Of a stretch of 64,000 nt of DNA, positions 47,061-58,965 are shown piece by piece. The DNA is taken from contig OY730172.1 of NCBI GenBank assembly GCA_963422465.1, forward strand, positions 744,001-808,000, in the 5' to 3' direction. Origin of the DNA: Lichina pygmaea. Lineage: Eukaryota; Ascomycota; Lichinomycetes; Lichinales; Lichinaceae. Every line of letters starts with the position of its first letter. Position 1 is the first letter of the stretch. Under the pieces are notes generated by a model that did not search any database, was not told where the DNA came from, and saw only the letters and a program-made list of their open reading frames with translations. The translations under genes and the position numbers were made by a program.

Positions 47061-47889
47061 CCCTGCGAGAAGCCTCCCGAAGCGATTTCTTCAGCAAGAT
47101 TGTAGAACTAAGAAACAAGAAGCTATCACATCGACCAACTGGATGGTGAGGTCGTCAGTTCTAATGTGACGCTAGACCAACGGCCTCGACGTAGGTGAAC
47201 TCACCAAAAAAAGATATGATCCCGCCAGTCAAGATTACATCGGCTGCGAGATGTTTGGAACAGCAGTTCGATGGCCGTTGAAAGATGTTGCAAGGTTTTC
47301 GATGAAGACAGCCTACAGGAAGTCCTACACTGATGATCAACGAATGGTGCTCAGCGGGTAAGGAAAAGCTCAGGTCAATGGCAGAAACCGAGAAGGTTAC
47401 GGCAGAAGTTGGAGGCACGTGATAGTTGAGCAAGACTCTGGTTCGTAACACATGCTATTACGAAGAAATGCCGACGGTCGTTGTCGTGAGGTTAACGAAG
47501 CTGGCAGAGTTTGAACAAGGATCTTTCCGGCGACTAGGGCATTACCAGTAGCGTTCAGGTCACGTGATAGTTATGTAATCCACTCTCCCATCGGTCTCTG
47601 TCATAAGTACTAGGTCGTACGAACGCTCAAAGTTCACTAGATGCGGTTCACCAATTTGAGGCGGCCGTCGCGTAAAGTGCAAGTCAGGTGCAAGATTATC
47701 TAATACGCGACGGGCGCTCTCATCCCGCCGTTGCAGCCACGAACAATAACATCTCGGCCCTCGTCATCTTGAGCCCACGACTCAACCCTCAAGCCACTTT
47801 GACCTCGTGTCCTCACCTTGTTTGCTCGGACTGGCAGCGGCGCAGGCTCGACCACCATCCAAGCTCTCCAGCACATAAACCAACCCAAG
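47061..47889. promoter_or_regulatory. Divergent RNA14 / ASF1 promoter region
   Basis: 829 bp between divergent starts. Two copies of cacgtgatagtt in the same orientation, at 47416-47427 and 47561-47572, are 145 bp apart. A third repeated feature was not seen. Confidence 0.5.
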
Positions 47890-49151
47890 ATGTCTGTTGT
47901 TTCGCTTCTGGGGGTCAGGGTCCTCAACAACCCGGCTCCTTTCCTTGCGCCGTACGAGTTTGAGATCACCTTTGAGTGCCTCGAGTCTCTGAAGCACGGT
48001 GAGTCGTAAAGCGTCGTCGTCGACACCGAGCGTTGGATGGCTGACTGGCCGTGCGGCGATAGACCTCGACTGGAAACTCATCTACGTTGGCTCGGCCACC
48101 TCGTAAGTCGACTGCTCCCCAGCCCCCGCCTGCGCCGTGGCAGGAAGAGACAGCGGTCGGTAGAGACTAAGCATCGCCCGCGTGTCACGTAGCGCCGAAC
48201 ATGACCAGGAGCTCGACTCTCTGCTTGTCGGACCCATTCCGGTTGGCGTCAACAAGTTCGTCTTCGTCGCCGACCCTCCCGATCTCAAGCGGATCCCGTC
48301 GTCGGAGATCCTAGGCGTCACGGTCATCCTCCTGAGCTGCAGCTATGACGGACGCGAATTCGTGCGAGTCGGCTACTACGTCAACAACGAGTACGACTCG
48401 GAAGAGCTCAGCGCCGAACCCCCGCAGCGGGCCGTCATCGAACGGGTCCGCCGGAACGTGTTGGCGGAGAAGCCGCGAGTGACACGCTTCACCATCAAGT
48501 GGTGCGTGCTTTGCTGTCCGGATCGGGTCGAGATGGCTTCTGTCTGACCACCTTTCGGGAGGAGACAGGGACAGCGAGGAGTCGGCGCCGGCCGAGTACC
48601 CCCCGGAGCAGCCCGAAGCCGATCTGCTGGAAGACGACGGGGCGGCGTACGGTGCCGAAGAGGCCGACGAGGAAGACGGAGAAGAAGCGGGCGAGGACGA
48701 CGAGGAACGAAAAGCGGCCGCTGCGGCGGCGAAGCAAGAACAGGGCGGAGAAGACGCCGAGATGGCCGGCGCCGAGGACACGTCCGGACCTCCGGCGGCC
48801 TCGACCGGCACGACCGACGCCGGTAACACCAAAGCTGCTATCACCGGCACCGGCGCCGGCGCCGGCGCCGCCGTCGGAGGGGAGGAGGGCGACTCGGGCA
48901 GCGAGGCCGGCAGCGAGGACATCGGCTCGGACACGGAAGCCGAGGACGAAGTCGGCGAGGAGGAAGCCGAGATCGAGCAGGACGACGACGGCGACGAAGA
49001 CATGGAGATGGGCGACGCGGGCGCCGCACCGCCTGCGGGAGGGTCGGCGATGGAGCAGGCGCACGCCATGGGCAGCAGCGCCGCGGGTGCCACCGCGGGT
49101 CCCGCCGCGAGTGGTTCGTCCAGCGAACAGCAGGCCGTCGTCGTGCACTAG
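47890..49151 (+). CDS. ASF1: ASF1 histone H3-H4 chaperone
   Basis: Binds the H3-H4 dimer and hands it to CAF-1 or HIR for nucleosome assembly. Four exons, 47890-47998, 48063-48102, 48193-48501 and 48569-49151, close in phase to 346 residues. The immunoglobulin-like core (residues 1-155) is fully recognisable: [94 protein letters not shown] and [11 protein letters not shown] tail of about 190 residues follows, strongly acidic (Glu/Asp) with Ala/Gly-rich segments; acidic tails are usual in fungal ASF1 though this one is long. It is divergent from RNA14, and its partner HIR3 lies at the left edge of the window. Confidence 0.95.
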
Positions 49152-50078
<927 letters not shown>

Positions 50079-51855
50079 CCGATCACGTGACGCTCGATAT
50101 CAGTCAACGCTCACTTAACCCACCGAGGACCCCCTCGACAATTTTGGAAATAACTCGACAACCAGCAGTCAGAATCATCTCAAATTTGGATATGAGATAG
50201 AGCAGTATATATAGAAAAGATATTGAGCAGCGGAATTCTAGTATACAGAGTATGATAGCTTCTTTGTGACGTGATAATGTAAATACATGTTCAGGACCTT
50301 GTCATCTTCCCACCCCTTGTTGCTGTCACCAACGTTGGGAGAAGCCTCTTTAGCTGGTAGGAAAGATTCTTTCATAGACCTTTCAGCCTTCTGAACTTGT
50401 CTTTCTCCTTCTAATCACTTCTTGACTTCTCTATTAGCTATCTTTTTTACTTACTTTTCCGTCTTCTTTTCTTGCACTTGTTACTACGCACTTTTTCCTA
50501 CCATTAAAGCCTATTGATAAGGAACACAACTGGCTAAGTCTATAACTTATATGAAAGCTTTTTCCAAGCTTGTATCATTCTCTTTAGTCTTATTCGTGAA
50601 TAATAGACTAAATTTTGTTGATTTTTCAAACACTATTGCTATGGGGCATGCCTAGTGTGACGTGCACATACCTCTTCACCCAAGAGATTGTCAGAGACCA
50701 CCTGCCACCCGCCACCTGCCACTTTGGACAGGCCGGGCCAGGAAGGCACCATATTTGGTAGATGGATAGCTCAGCTTGAGAGATCTCAAGCTGATCAATC
50801 AATCAACCTCTTGATGTTAGTTTTTTCATCTCTTTAACAGAAAAATACTTCCAGGAACTTGGAGAAGAAGAAGTGACAAGGAAAATAACTTAATCTACTT
50901 GAAGGATATGATGTCAGTTACAAGTTTTTGCTCTGATAGTATTCACCATGCAGGAGAAGATGTGTGATCAACTATTGTATTAACAATAGTTTCTACCTAG
51001 CGAGAGAGTAGTAGCTATATAGATAGCCACTCTCAGGAGTAGCCTGACTACAACAAACAACAAGACCAGTACTCTGATTTATCCTGAATAGTCAGTAACA
51101 CCTCCAATCACCCAAGTTAAAGTTGGCAGTTTGTGACTCTGGTTGTACATAGTTAAGCAATCCAATGATCAGATAGGAGAAGAACAGAAGGTTCAGGAAA
51201 GCTCAGCTACTATTAAGAACTCTTTTCCACCAAGTAATAAGACCTGTCTTATTAAAAATGCCGGAAAAAAGTAGAATTCAGAAAAGGAAGCTCTAAAACT
51301 GACTTCACATGACCAAGTCTTGAGCAAGCTATCATCCTGTGTACACTAGACTTCTAATACTCCCTATCTCTTTTATATATTCTCATCCACCACATATTCA
51401 AGTCTGAGACTATTCTGACAAAGATTTGTTGTGATATTCAAGTTTTTATCAAGGTAGTCATCAACTGAGTGTTGAGTGATACCAAGTGTTATGTAATTGA
51501 CTATAGTACGCAGACTGCAGAGAAAGAGAAGGTTCAGAGATATTCAGGGCCTATCGAGGAATCATTTCCACCAAGCCAGGAAGGTCCTGTTGTTGAAGAT
51601 GACGGAGATAAGTTGAGCTCCAGGAAGGACAGTCTCAAACTGACTTCACGTGGCCGGGTTATGAAGAAGCCATCATGTTTTGTACACTATATTTCTATTG
51701 CTCAATATCTCTTCTATACATGCTGCTCTATCACATATCCAAATTTGAGATGATTCCAACAAATATCTATTGAGTTATTCAACTTTTTGTCGAGGGGGTG
51801 CTTGGTCGCTCAACCGAGCGTTGGGTGATAACGAGCGTCACGTGATCGACTACGG
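50079..51855. mobile_element. Fold-back (long inverted repeat) pogo-related element with a duplicated right arm
   Basis: The left arm (about 50079-50320) is the reverse complement of about 51590-51850: shared blocks include gatcacgtgacgctcg, ccccctcgacaa, gaatcatctcaaatttgg and gatagagcag. A second, more diverged copy of the right arm lies directly before it (about 51183-51510), in the same orientation. The middle (about 50320-51180) is AT-rich with no coding region. The terminal sequence is the same as the left end of the pogo-like element at 51856, so this is probably a non-autonomous or rearranged relative. AT content is much higher than in the gene region. Confidence 0.65.
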
Positions 51856-51898
51856 CCGTAGTCGATCACGTGACGCTCGTTATCACCCAACGCTCGGT
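51813..51898. repeat. 86-bp perfect palindrome joining two transposon ends
   Basis: Two perfectly complementary 43-base arms, 51813-51855 and 51856-51898, meet at tacgg/ccgta with no spacer. Each arm is the terminal sequence of a pogo-like element (with gatcacgtgacgctcg). It can form a cruciform. Confidence 0.9.
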
Positions 51899-51931
51899 AT
51901 TTGTAGATTTTGACCTTTTTTTTATATCGCC

Positions 51932-54316
51932 ATGGAGAGGTCATACGACGACCGAATGAGTGATGCTCTTGCTGAGCTGGACCTAGCGGATCGAATCAAC
52001 TATACGGCAACTGCTGTAAAGCATGATATCAGTCGTCATGCACTTTCTCGTCGCCACCAGGGGAAGAGCACCTCCCGAAAAGAAGTCAACTCCACGATCG
52101 TCAAAGTTCTCTCCGATAGCCAGGAAGCAGTTCTGGTAGAGCGTATCAGTGCTCTGAGCCTTAAGGGATGGCCAATGACACCTCAGGTTGTCCGAGACTT
52201 GGCAGAACGTATTGCCAGAAGACCTCTTGGGAAGTGCTGGACGCAACGCTTTGTGCAACGTCATTTGGACACTATTGAAAGTGTCTACCTGAAGCCTATA
52301 GATAAGAAGCGTAAATGGGCAGAATTTATAGCCCAAATCAAGGCTTTTTACCAGCTGGTATTACTATCCCCAGTATTATTGATGAATTCTTGCTAATCTT
52401 CATATAGCTAGATGACACTATTGAGAAACACCACATCACAGCGGATAACATCTACAAATCCACTATTTCCAGCTATGCCTCTCTCTTGAAGAAACCTTTA
52501 AAGGAATCCTCAACTATCTCTCCTAAGTGGAAATTCACTTGGTTAAGTCAAATAACTACTAACCAGGCTAGTTCAAAGAAAGAACTACAAAAGCTCTTTA
52601 CTAAAGAGTGGGAAGACCAATGGGAAGAGAAGAAAAGAAGAAGCTATCCAGGCTGGCAGACTTTCTGTCAAAAGCCACACAAAAACAATCTGAAGCTCTA
52701 CAAAGAGTTACAGAAAGCTGAGGCAAGTCTGCTACTGCAAATCAGGACTGGAAGAATTGGTCTGGCAAGTTTTCTTTTCAGAGCTGGAGTTCCTGACTTC
52801 CCTACCCCACTATGTGTGTGTGGCCAAGCAGAAGAAACTGCAAAACATATCACCTCTTCATGCTCTCTTTATTCAAGACAAAGACAACAAGTCTCTTTTA
52901 ATCCCCAAGACTTCACCACTATTATTTCAAACCCAGAGCTACTACAGAAGTTCTTGTACTGGTTTATGTCTTTGAAAAGACTAAACCAGTTTAATCTAGC
53001 TTTCAAACTCCACTATTCCCAATCCAATACCTAGATTCTCTTCTCTTACCAGAAACTTCAAGATTCCTTTTGTTACATTCCCTAGTCACACCCTGCCTTC
53101 AGTTTTTATCTCTTCAAAGGTTTTCTGAAGGAGTTCACTATTAGCTAGAAGATCTGCATGGCTGTAAAGCTACTACCAGTGTAAGAATCAAATAAAAAAA
53201 TAAAAAAATAACATCTACAATGTTGACGAGAAAGACTTCTCTATTGGCCAGGGGCATGCCACACGACAAATTGTCAACAAGGAGGCACGGAAAGCTGGCA
53301 GGATTCTAGGTGTTAATCAAGATGGGAGTTGAGAGTTTGTGACTCTAGTTGCATGTGTTCGAGCAACTGGATCATATATCCCTCCAACTCTTATCTACCA
53401 AGGTCAATCTCATGACCTTCTTGATACCTGGGTGCAAGATCTGAACAATACTGAGGCATATTTTGCTGTCTCTGAGAAAGGGTAGACCAATAATGATCTA
53501 GGTCTGCAATAGTTGGAGAAAGTCTTCAACAAGTCTACCAGAACTCAGACAGGACAAAGCCGTCGTCATCTTCTTATTGTTGATGGTCATTCTAGCCATG
53601 TTAATCTTCCTTTCCTTGAATACGCTGATGTAAATAGTATTATTATTCTTGTACTATCTCCTCATACTACCCATTGATTACAGCCCCTTGATGTTGGTCT
53701 TTTCTCTCCCCTAGCACAACACTATTCCTAACAGCTTGATGTTGTGATGCGTAACAGCTTAGGCATTACATCTATCACAAAACACATCTTCTGGCTTATC
53801 TTCTACTCTGCGTGGCAAAAAAACTTTACAACTGAGAATATTCAGTCAGCTTTTGAGGCTACTGGTATCTTTCCCCTGAATGCTTCTTGAGTATTTGATG
53901 TTCTTAATCCACCTTCTCATACACCTCAGAAACCTGCCCCTATCTGTGCTAAGACTCCTGTTACATTCAAATCTTTCTGTTATGTAATTCAAGCACAGAA
54001 GAAAGCTACTTCCTCAGAAGAGCTTAAGCAGATCAGTGATGGCTTTGCAAAAGTTATCACAGAACAAGATCTCTACAAAGCTACAGTGGAACAGCTAACA
54101 CAGGCTCTACTAATGGAGAAGAAGAAGAAACAGCGAGGAAAGTGGCTTAATCTGCTTGGAGAGAAGGATAATAAGCCTCAGATCTTCACTCCAACAAAAA
54201 TCCAAGCTGCACTTGTAAGAAATACTGAAAAAGAGCAGGAGGAGAAGCAGAAGAAGAAGGAGAAGGATAGGAAGAAGGGGGAGCGTACACAAAAGCAATT
54301 GGAGAAGGAAGAGTAA
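51932..54316 (+). pseudogene. pogo/Fot-type transposase, interrupted by a LINE and six stop codons
   Basis: Exon 1 is 51932-52357, a 50-nt GT-AG intron follows, then 52408-52457, which continues at 53221 after the inserted LINE. The N-terminus has a psq-type helix-turn-helix, then the CENP-B-like domain (LKGWPMTPQVVRDLAERIA, WTQRFVQRH). The DDE domain shows NIYNVDEKDFSIGQG (first Asp), LLIVDGHSSH (second Asp) and LQPLDVGLFSPLAQ (third Asp), so catalytic residues remain. Between about 53310 and 53890 six in-frame stops occur; each is one C-to-T or G-to-A change away from the expected Trp, Arg or Gln codon. The C-terminal tail is Lys/Glu-rich. It is a decayed copy, inactive as it stands. Confidence 0.85.
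52458..53207 (+). mobile_element. 5'-truncated LINE (Tad-like) with 13-bp target duplication
   Basis: A 750-bp insert inside the pogo transposase. It carries the last 182 codons (52486-53034) of a non-LTR reverse-transcriptase ORF with the characteristic C-terminal block LLQIRTGRIGLASFLFRAGV and a CxC-x8-H-x4-C finger (CVCGQAEETAKHITSSC). A 3' UTR and an A-rich tail of aaataaaaaaat type follow. The 13-bp sequence ataacatctacaa occurs just before (52445-52457) and after (53208-53220), and removing one copy with the insert restores the transposase reading NIYNVDEKDF. The LINE frame is open, so it is younger than the decay of its host element. Confidence 0.9.
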
Positions 54317-54334
54317 CAGGCTGACCGAGAAATT

Positions 54335-54938
54335 TGTTACGATCCCTGGGATGGGAGCCACTCATTTATAAGCAATCAGGCTGGGGGCCAGGCAAGAGGA
54401 CACTATGGAAAGTCAAGTGACTAAACTGACAAAGGGTCACGTGACTGTCAAGACAAACACGGGTGGCTTGACGCAGTATGCATGAAGCATCAAGACAATC
54501 TCACCAGTCTCGATGCAGGGTGTAGGAAGTATCAAGACAATCTCACCTGTCTTGACACAGTGTGCATGAAGTGTCGAGACAATCTCACCTGTCTTGACGC
54601 AGGGTGCATAACATGGTGGGACTGTCAAGACAATCTCACCTGTCTCGACATCAAGACTATCAAGACAATCTTGATCATCTTGACAGGCCAGCACTATATA
54701 GTCTGGCGATAGTTCCCTTATGGAACAATCGTCTTCAACTCATGTTGTGATCCAGACAACTAGATCTACTTCAATACAATCCTTTTGTATGAAACTATTG
54801 ATCAGGTGTCACCACCACCATGTTCCACCAAACCTCTTTGTGCTCCTTGACACTCATCTCCTGCAAGAACCAACCCGCCTTCCACATCTTGCCCTTAATC
54901 CTATACTTGGTTAGGACAGCACTGTACAGACCGCAACA
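54335..54938 (+). repeat. 5' LTR of gypsy copy 1
   Basis: 604 bp from TGTTACG to GCAACA. It contains a TATA box at about 54695-54700, a 44-bp minisatellite, and a CACGTG E-box at 54438-54443. gag begins 18 bp after its end. Confidence 0.85.
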
Positions 54939-57900
54939 CTTTGAAGACCCTCAAGGATGAGTACCTCAGGAGTAAGCAACCCCAACTTCCCAGATAGAAA
55001 GATTAGCGTTGCCAAGCCAGACCTGTTCTACAGTGAAAGGAACAAGGTTGACGACTGGCTCATGCAACTTCAAGTCTACTTTCAATTCCAACCAGAGACA
55101 AGGCTGCCTAAAGAAAAGTGGTCACTCTTTGCAACCACTTACATGAGAGGTAATGCCCACTGATGGATTAAGCCTTACGTCAACAAACATCTCTCAGGAA
55201 ACAGAGATCATGATGGCACATCAGAATAGATAACAAAATAGACATGATTCAAGGACAAGATCAAAAGAATCCTTGGACTATCTAACAAAGATAAAGTGGC
55301 TATACAAATGATCCAGCACATCAAGCAATAACGCTCAGCCGCAGAGTATACCACACAGTTCAAACAATACTCAGTACTGACTGACTGGGATGACAACACC
55401 CTGATAGTCATGTACTGACATAGACTCAAGGAAAACATGAAGGATAAGATCACCTTTGATAGACAAGCAGTCAACACACTGGACAAGCTCATCGCACAAG
55501 CAATCAACATCGATGACAAGTTATTTGAGTGAGTGATGGAGAAGCACCACAACAGAGGATACAGCTGCCCTGCATGGCATGTGAGCAACCACTACAAGCT
55601 GCCTAACAAGACACCGCCACATAATCCATATGGCTATGCACCCATAGAACTGGATGCAGTCTACCACAGGGGAAGGTTCACAAAAGGAAGGAACAACAAA
55701 AAAAGGAAAGCACTGAAGTGCTATGCCTGTGGCAAGCTAGGCCACATGGCAAAAGACTGTTGTTCAAAGAACAAGGTGCACTGACAGCAACTTAATACAC
55801 TTGACGGAGACTGGAACATCATCAAGCCAGAGGACCCACCAGGAAAGGTCCAGCTATCCCTTGAACAATAGGATGATTACAATCAAACACTCGAAGCAGT
55901 CCACCAACTGGCAACATCAGGAGGCAAGGACCTACCAGAACAGACAGGTCAGGACAAGGGACAGGAGCCCTTAACCACCTCTGATGGGGACTGAGACAAA
56001 CCTGTGTCTATCAAAGAAGAAATACTACAAGGAAGCTATACTTACAGCATGGACTCACAAAACTTACAGCACAGTGAACTACAGTGGAGGTTCTGCACAA
56101 AACACTACTGCACCTACCACAAACAACTACAAAGGTACGGAGAACATTCACCCTACCACACCACCTGCCACAAGCATTGGGTCAATTGCGAGAAGGATGT
56201 GTGTGAGATCCACCTTTGGGACAAACACAAACACACCGCATTCCCCGGGCACACACATGATTGGCACAAACACCTCATGTTCCTACAGTAAGGCAACAAC
56301 AACAACTGCTACGTCAACAATTGGCAGTACTGCCTTAAACCCAGATGTGACAAGCATCAGCAAGACAAATTCATGAACAGATTCCTCAGGACTGATGGGA
56401 ATGGCTGGACCTATTGCCCAGTCAGTGGAAAAACACTTCAATCAGGAAAAGACTGAACTCCCTTGTTAAGGGGTGACATCAGGAGCTCAACCACATGACC
56501 CCTAGCAATACAAAGCACCTGTGATTGCCTGTGTCACTACACGCCAACACGCCAGTACAGACATACGTGCTTGTTGATTCTGGAGCCAGCGGAAACTACA
56601 TTTCAAGACAACTTTACAACACTCTCAGTACTGGAAAGAAACACAAGCAGCAGCCCTACCAGCTTGTGATAGCAAATAGACAGACAGAGCTAGTCTGCCA
56701 TAAGACACAGCCAATGGAAATAGTTACTGAACACTATGCTGAAAGGATCCACCTTGATATTGTCAAGTTGGCCACTCAGGATATCTATTTAGAGATGCCT
56801 TGGCTAAAGAAGCACAACCCAGTTATTAACTGGAGGACAGAAGTACTCACATTTAGGAACTGCACTAACAACACAGCTCAGACCTGTTACCAGCCACAGA
56901 AGGTGTGGACAGATGAGGGAAGGAGTCCTCAGTGAAACCTCACTGACAGAAAGGATAACTCTCAAGAGAAGAGGTCTGCCTTGACAGGCATACCCCAGAA
57001 CCAGGTGGCCAAACAGTCAGAGATGAAGAGAGAGGAAGTTGTTAACTCTCTGGAGATCTCTGAAAAGTACTGACCTGAGTATGATAACCTCTTTCAGGAA
57101 GAGACAACAACAGCAGTGTTGCCTAAGCACCAACCTTGGGATCATGAGATCAAGTTGCAACCAGGGACAGAGCCAGAATTTGGACCAATTTACCAGTTAT
57201 CAGAGAAAGAGCTCCAAGTACTTCGCGAGTACCTGGAGGAAAACCTGAAAAAGGGTTTCATTCAAGAATCTCAATTGCCAGCAGGATACCCAATACTATT
57301 TGCACCAAAGAAAGACAGAAGTTTTCAACTTTGTGTGGATTACAGGAAACTCAACAACATTACCATCAAAAACTGATATCTGTTACCAAATGCAAACAAA
57401 TTGCAAGACAGGATCAGCCAAGCCACAATCTTCACCAAGCTAGACTTGAAAAGAGTATACAACCTGATACGCATGAAAAAAGGAGAAGAATGGAAGACAG
57501 CTTTCAGAACCTGATACAGACACTACAAGTATCTGGTTATGCTATTCAGACTCATGAACACACCAGCAACATGTCAAGCATTGATCAACAACATCATCAG
57601 AGCACACCTGGACTAAACAGCTATCACCTACCTGGACAACATTCTTGTCTACTTGAAAACACAACAGGAATATACCAAACATGTGAAGGATGTTCTATGA
57701 TACCTACAAGAGGTAGGGCTCAAGCTTAACCCGAAGAAATGTGAGTTTAACAAACCAGAAGTTGAATTCCTCAGATACATCATAGGAATTGAAGGGATCA
57801 AGATTGACCCTGAGAAAGTCAAAGTGATTTAGCAATAGCCAACACTGACATCAGTCAAGGAAGTACAAGCCTTCCTAGGATTTGCCAACTTCAACTGACA

Positions 57901-58965
57901 GTTTATCAAGAACTACTCACAGACAGCAACACCACTGACAGAACTCACAAAGAAGGACATGGAGTACTGGTAGACAGAGAGACAACAAAAAGTATTCCAA
58001 CAGCTCAAGGACACTTGCGCCAAGGAACCAGTTCTTCTCAACTTCAAGACAGGCCAGCCAACACAAATCAAAACAGATGCTTCAGACCAAGCGGTGAGAG
58101 TATGTCTATGCTAACAGGCAGACAGCAAGTGGCACCCAGTTGCCTACTACTCACACAAAATGTCACAAGCAGAACAAAACTATGATATCCACAACAAAGA
58201 GCTACTGGCAGTTGTCAACACACTCAAACACTGGAGAGTGTACACGGAAAGCAGTTCCGAACTCACCATTCTCACAGACTACAAGAATCTGACAATGTTC
58301 ACGACAACCAAGAAGCTGAACAGACGACAAGTCAGATAGGCTGAACTTCTAGGGTAACACAAGTTCAAGATCTTGTACACCCCCAGACAAGACAATAGGA
58401 GAGCAGACACACTAAGCTAACAAAAAGACCACATGGAAGATGATGAACACCAAGAAACAATCTTACAGCAGGACCAGCAAGGAAACCTGGTGCCTTAACC
58501 ACAGATCAACAAGCTCACGGCAGAAAACACTGAAGAACTAATAAGGAACTACCACGATAATCCAGCACATAGTCACCCAGGAATCACCAAAACCACAGAC
58601 CTTATCCAACAGGCAGGGAACAATGTTATTAACCTCTGACAACATATCACAAGCTACATCAGCAAGTGTCTACTATGCCAGAAAAACAAACATGGAAGAC
58701 ATAAGCCATACGGAGAAGGACACCTGAACACAATACCAAGAGGCCCTTGGGAAGACATGTCAATGGACTTCATCACAAAGCTACCCAAGTCCAAAGACCC
58801 AGTCACCAGAATCACCTACAACTCAATTATGGTGATTGTGGACAGATTCACAAAATACCTAATAGTGGCACCATTCAAGGAAACCCACACAGTAGAGCAG
58901 TTGGGATACCTTCTACTAGACAGATTGGTCAGGGACCACGGAGTTCCAATCACGGTCATTACTGA
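54335..58965 (+). mobile_element. Ty3/gypsy LTR retrotransposon, copy 1, decayed fossil
   Basis: The 5' LTR (54335-54938) is followed by gag with a CCHC zinc knuckle (near 55715-55760), an aspartic protease (near 56570), reverse transcriptase (near 57240-57800), RNase H (near 58050) and integrase (near 58740-58960). It is broken by many lesions, roughly twenty or more, and differs from copy 2 mostly by transitions, so it is clearly older or more heavily mutated. Its integrase region is cut at 58966 by insertion of copy 2; the remainder is not in the window. The element inserted just downstream of the pogo transposase. Confidence 0.9.

Larger units (their letters stand above)
51856..54334 (+). 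mobile_element. pogo/Fot-like DNA transposon, left end to insertion point of an LTR element
   Basis: The left terminal repeat starts at 51856; the transposase gene begins 76 bp further on and stops at 54316. The right end is not in the window: a gypsy-type LTR starts at 54335, only 18 bp after the transposase stop. A LINE fragment is inserted at 52458-53207. Without it the visible element is about 1.73 kb. Confidence 0.8.

Noticed and set aside
48311-49093. 260-codon Ser/Ala-rich frame on the minus strand
   Set aside because: Antisense of the acidic ASF1 tail; the Ser runs are complements of Asp/Glu-rich codons.
54110-54361. Leu-rich minus-strand frame resembling a membrane protein
   Set aside because: Complement of the Lys/Glu-rich C-terminus of the pogo transposase.
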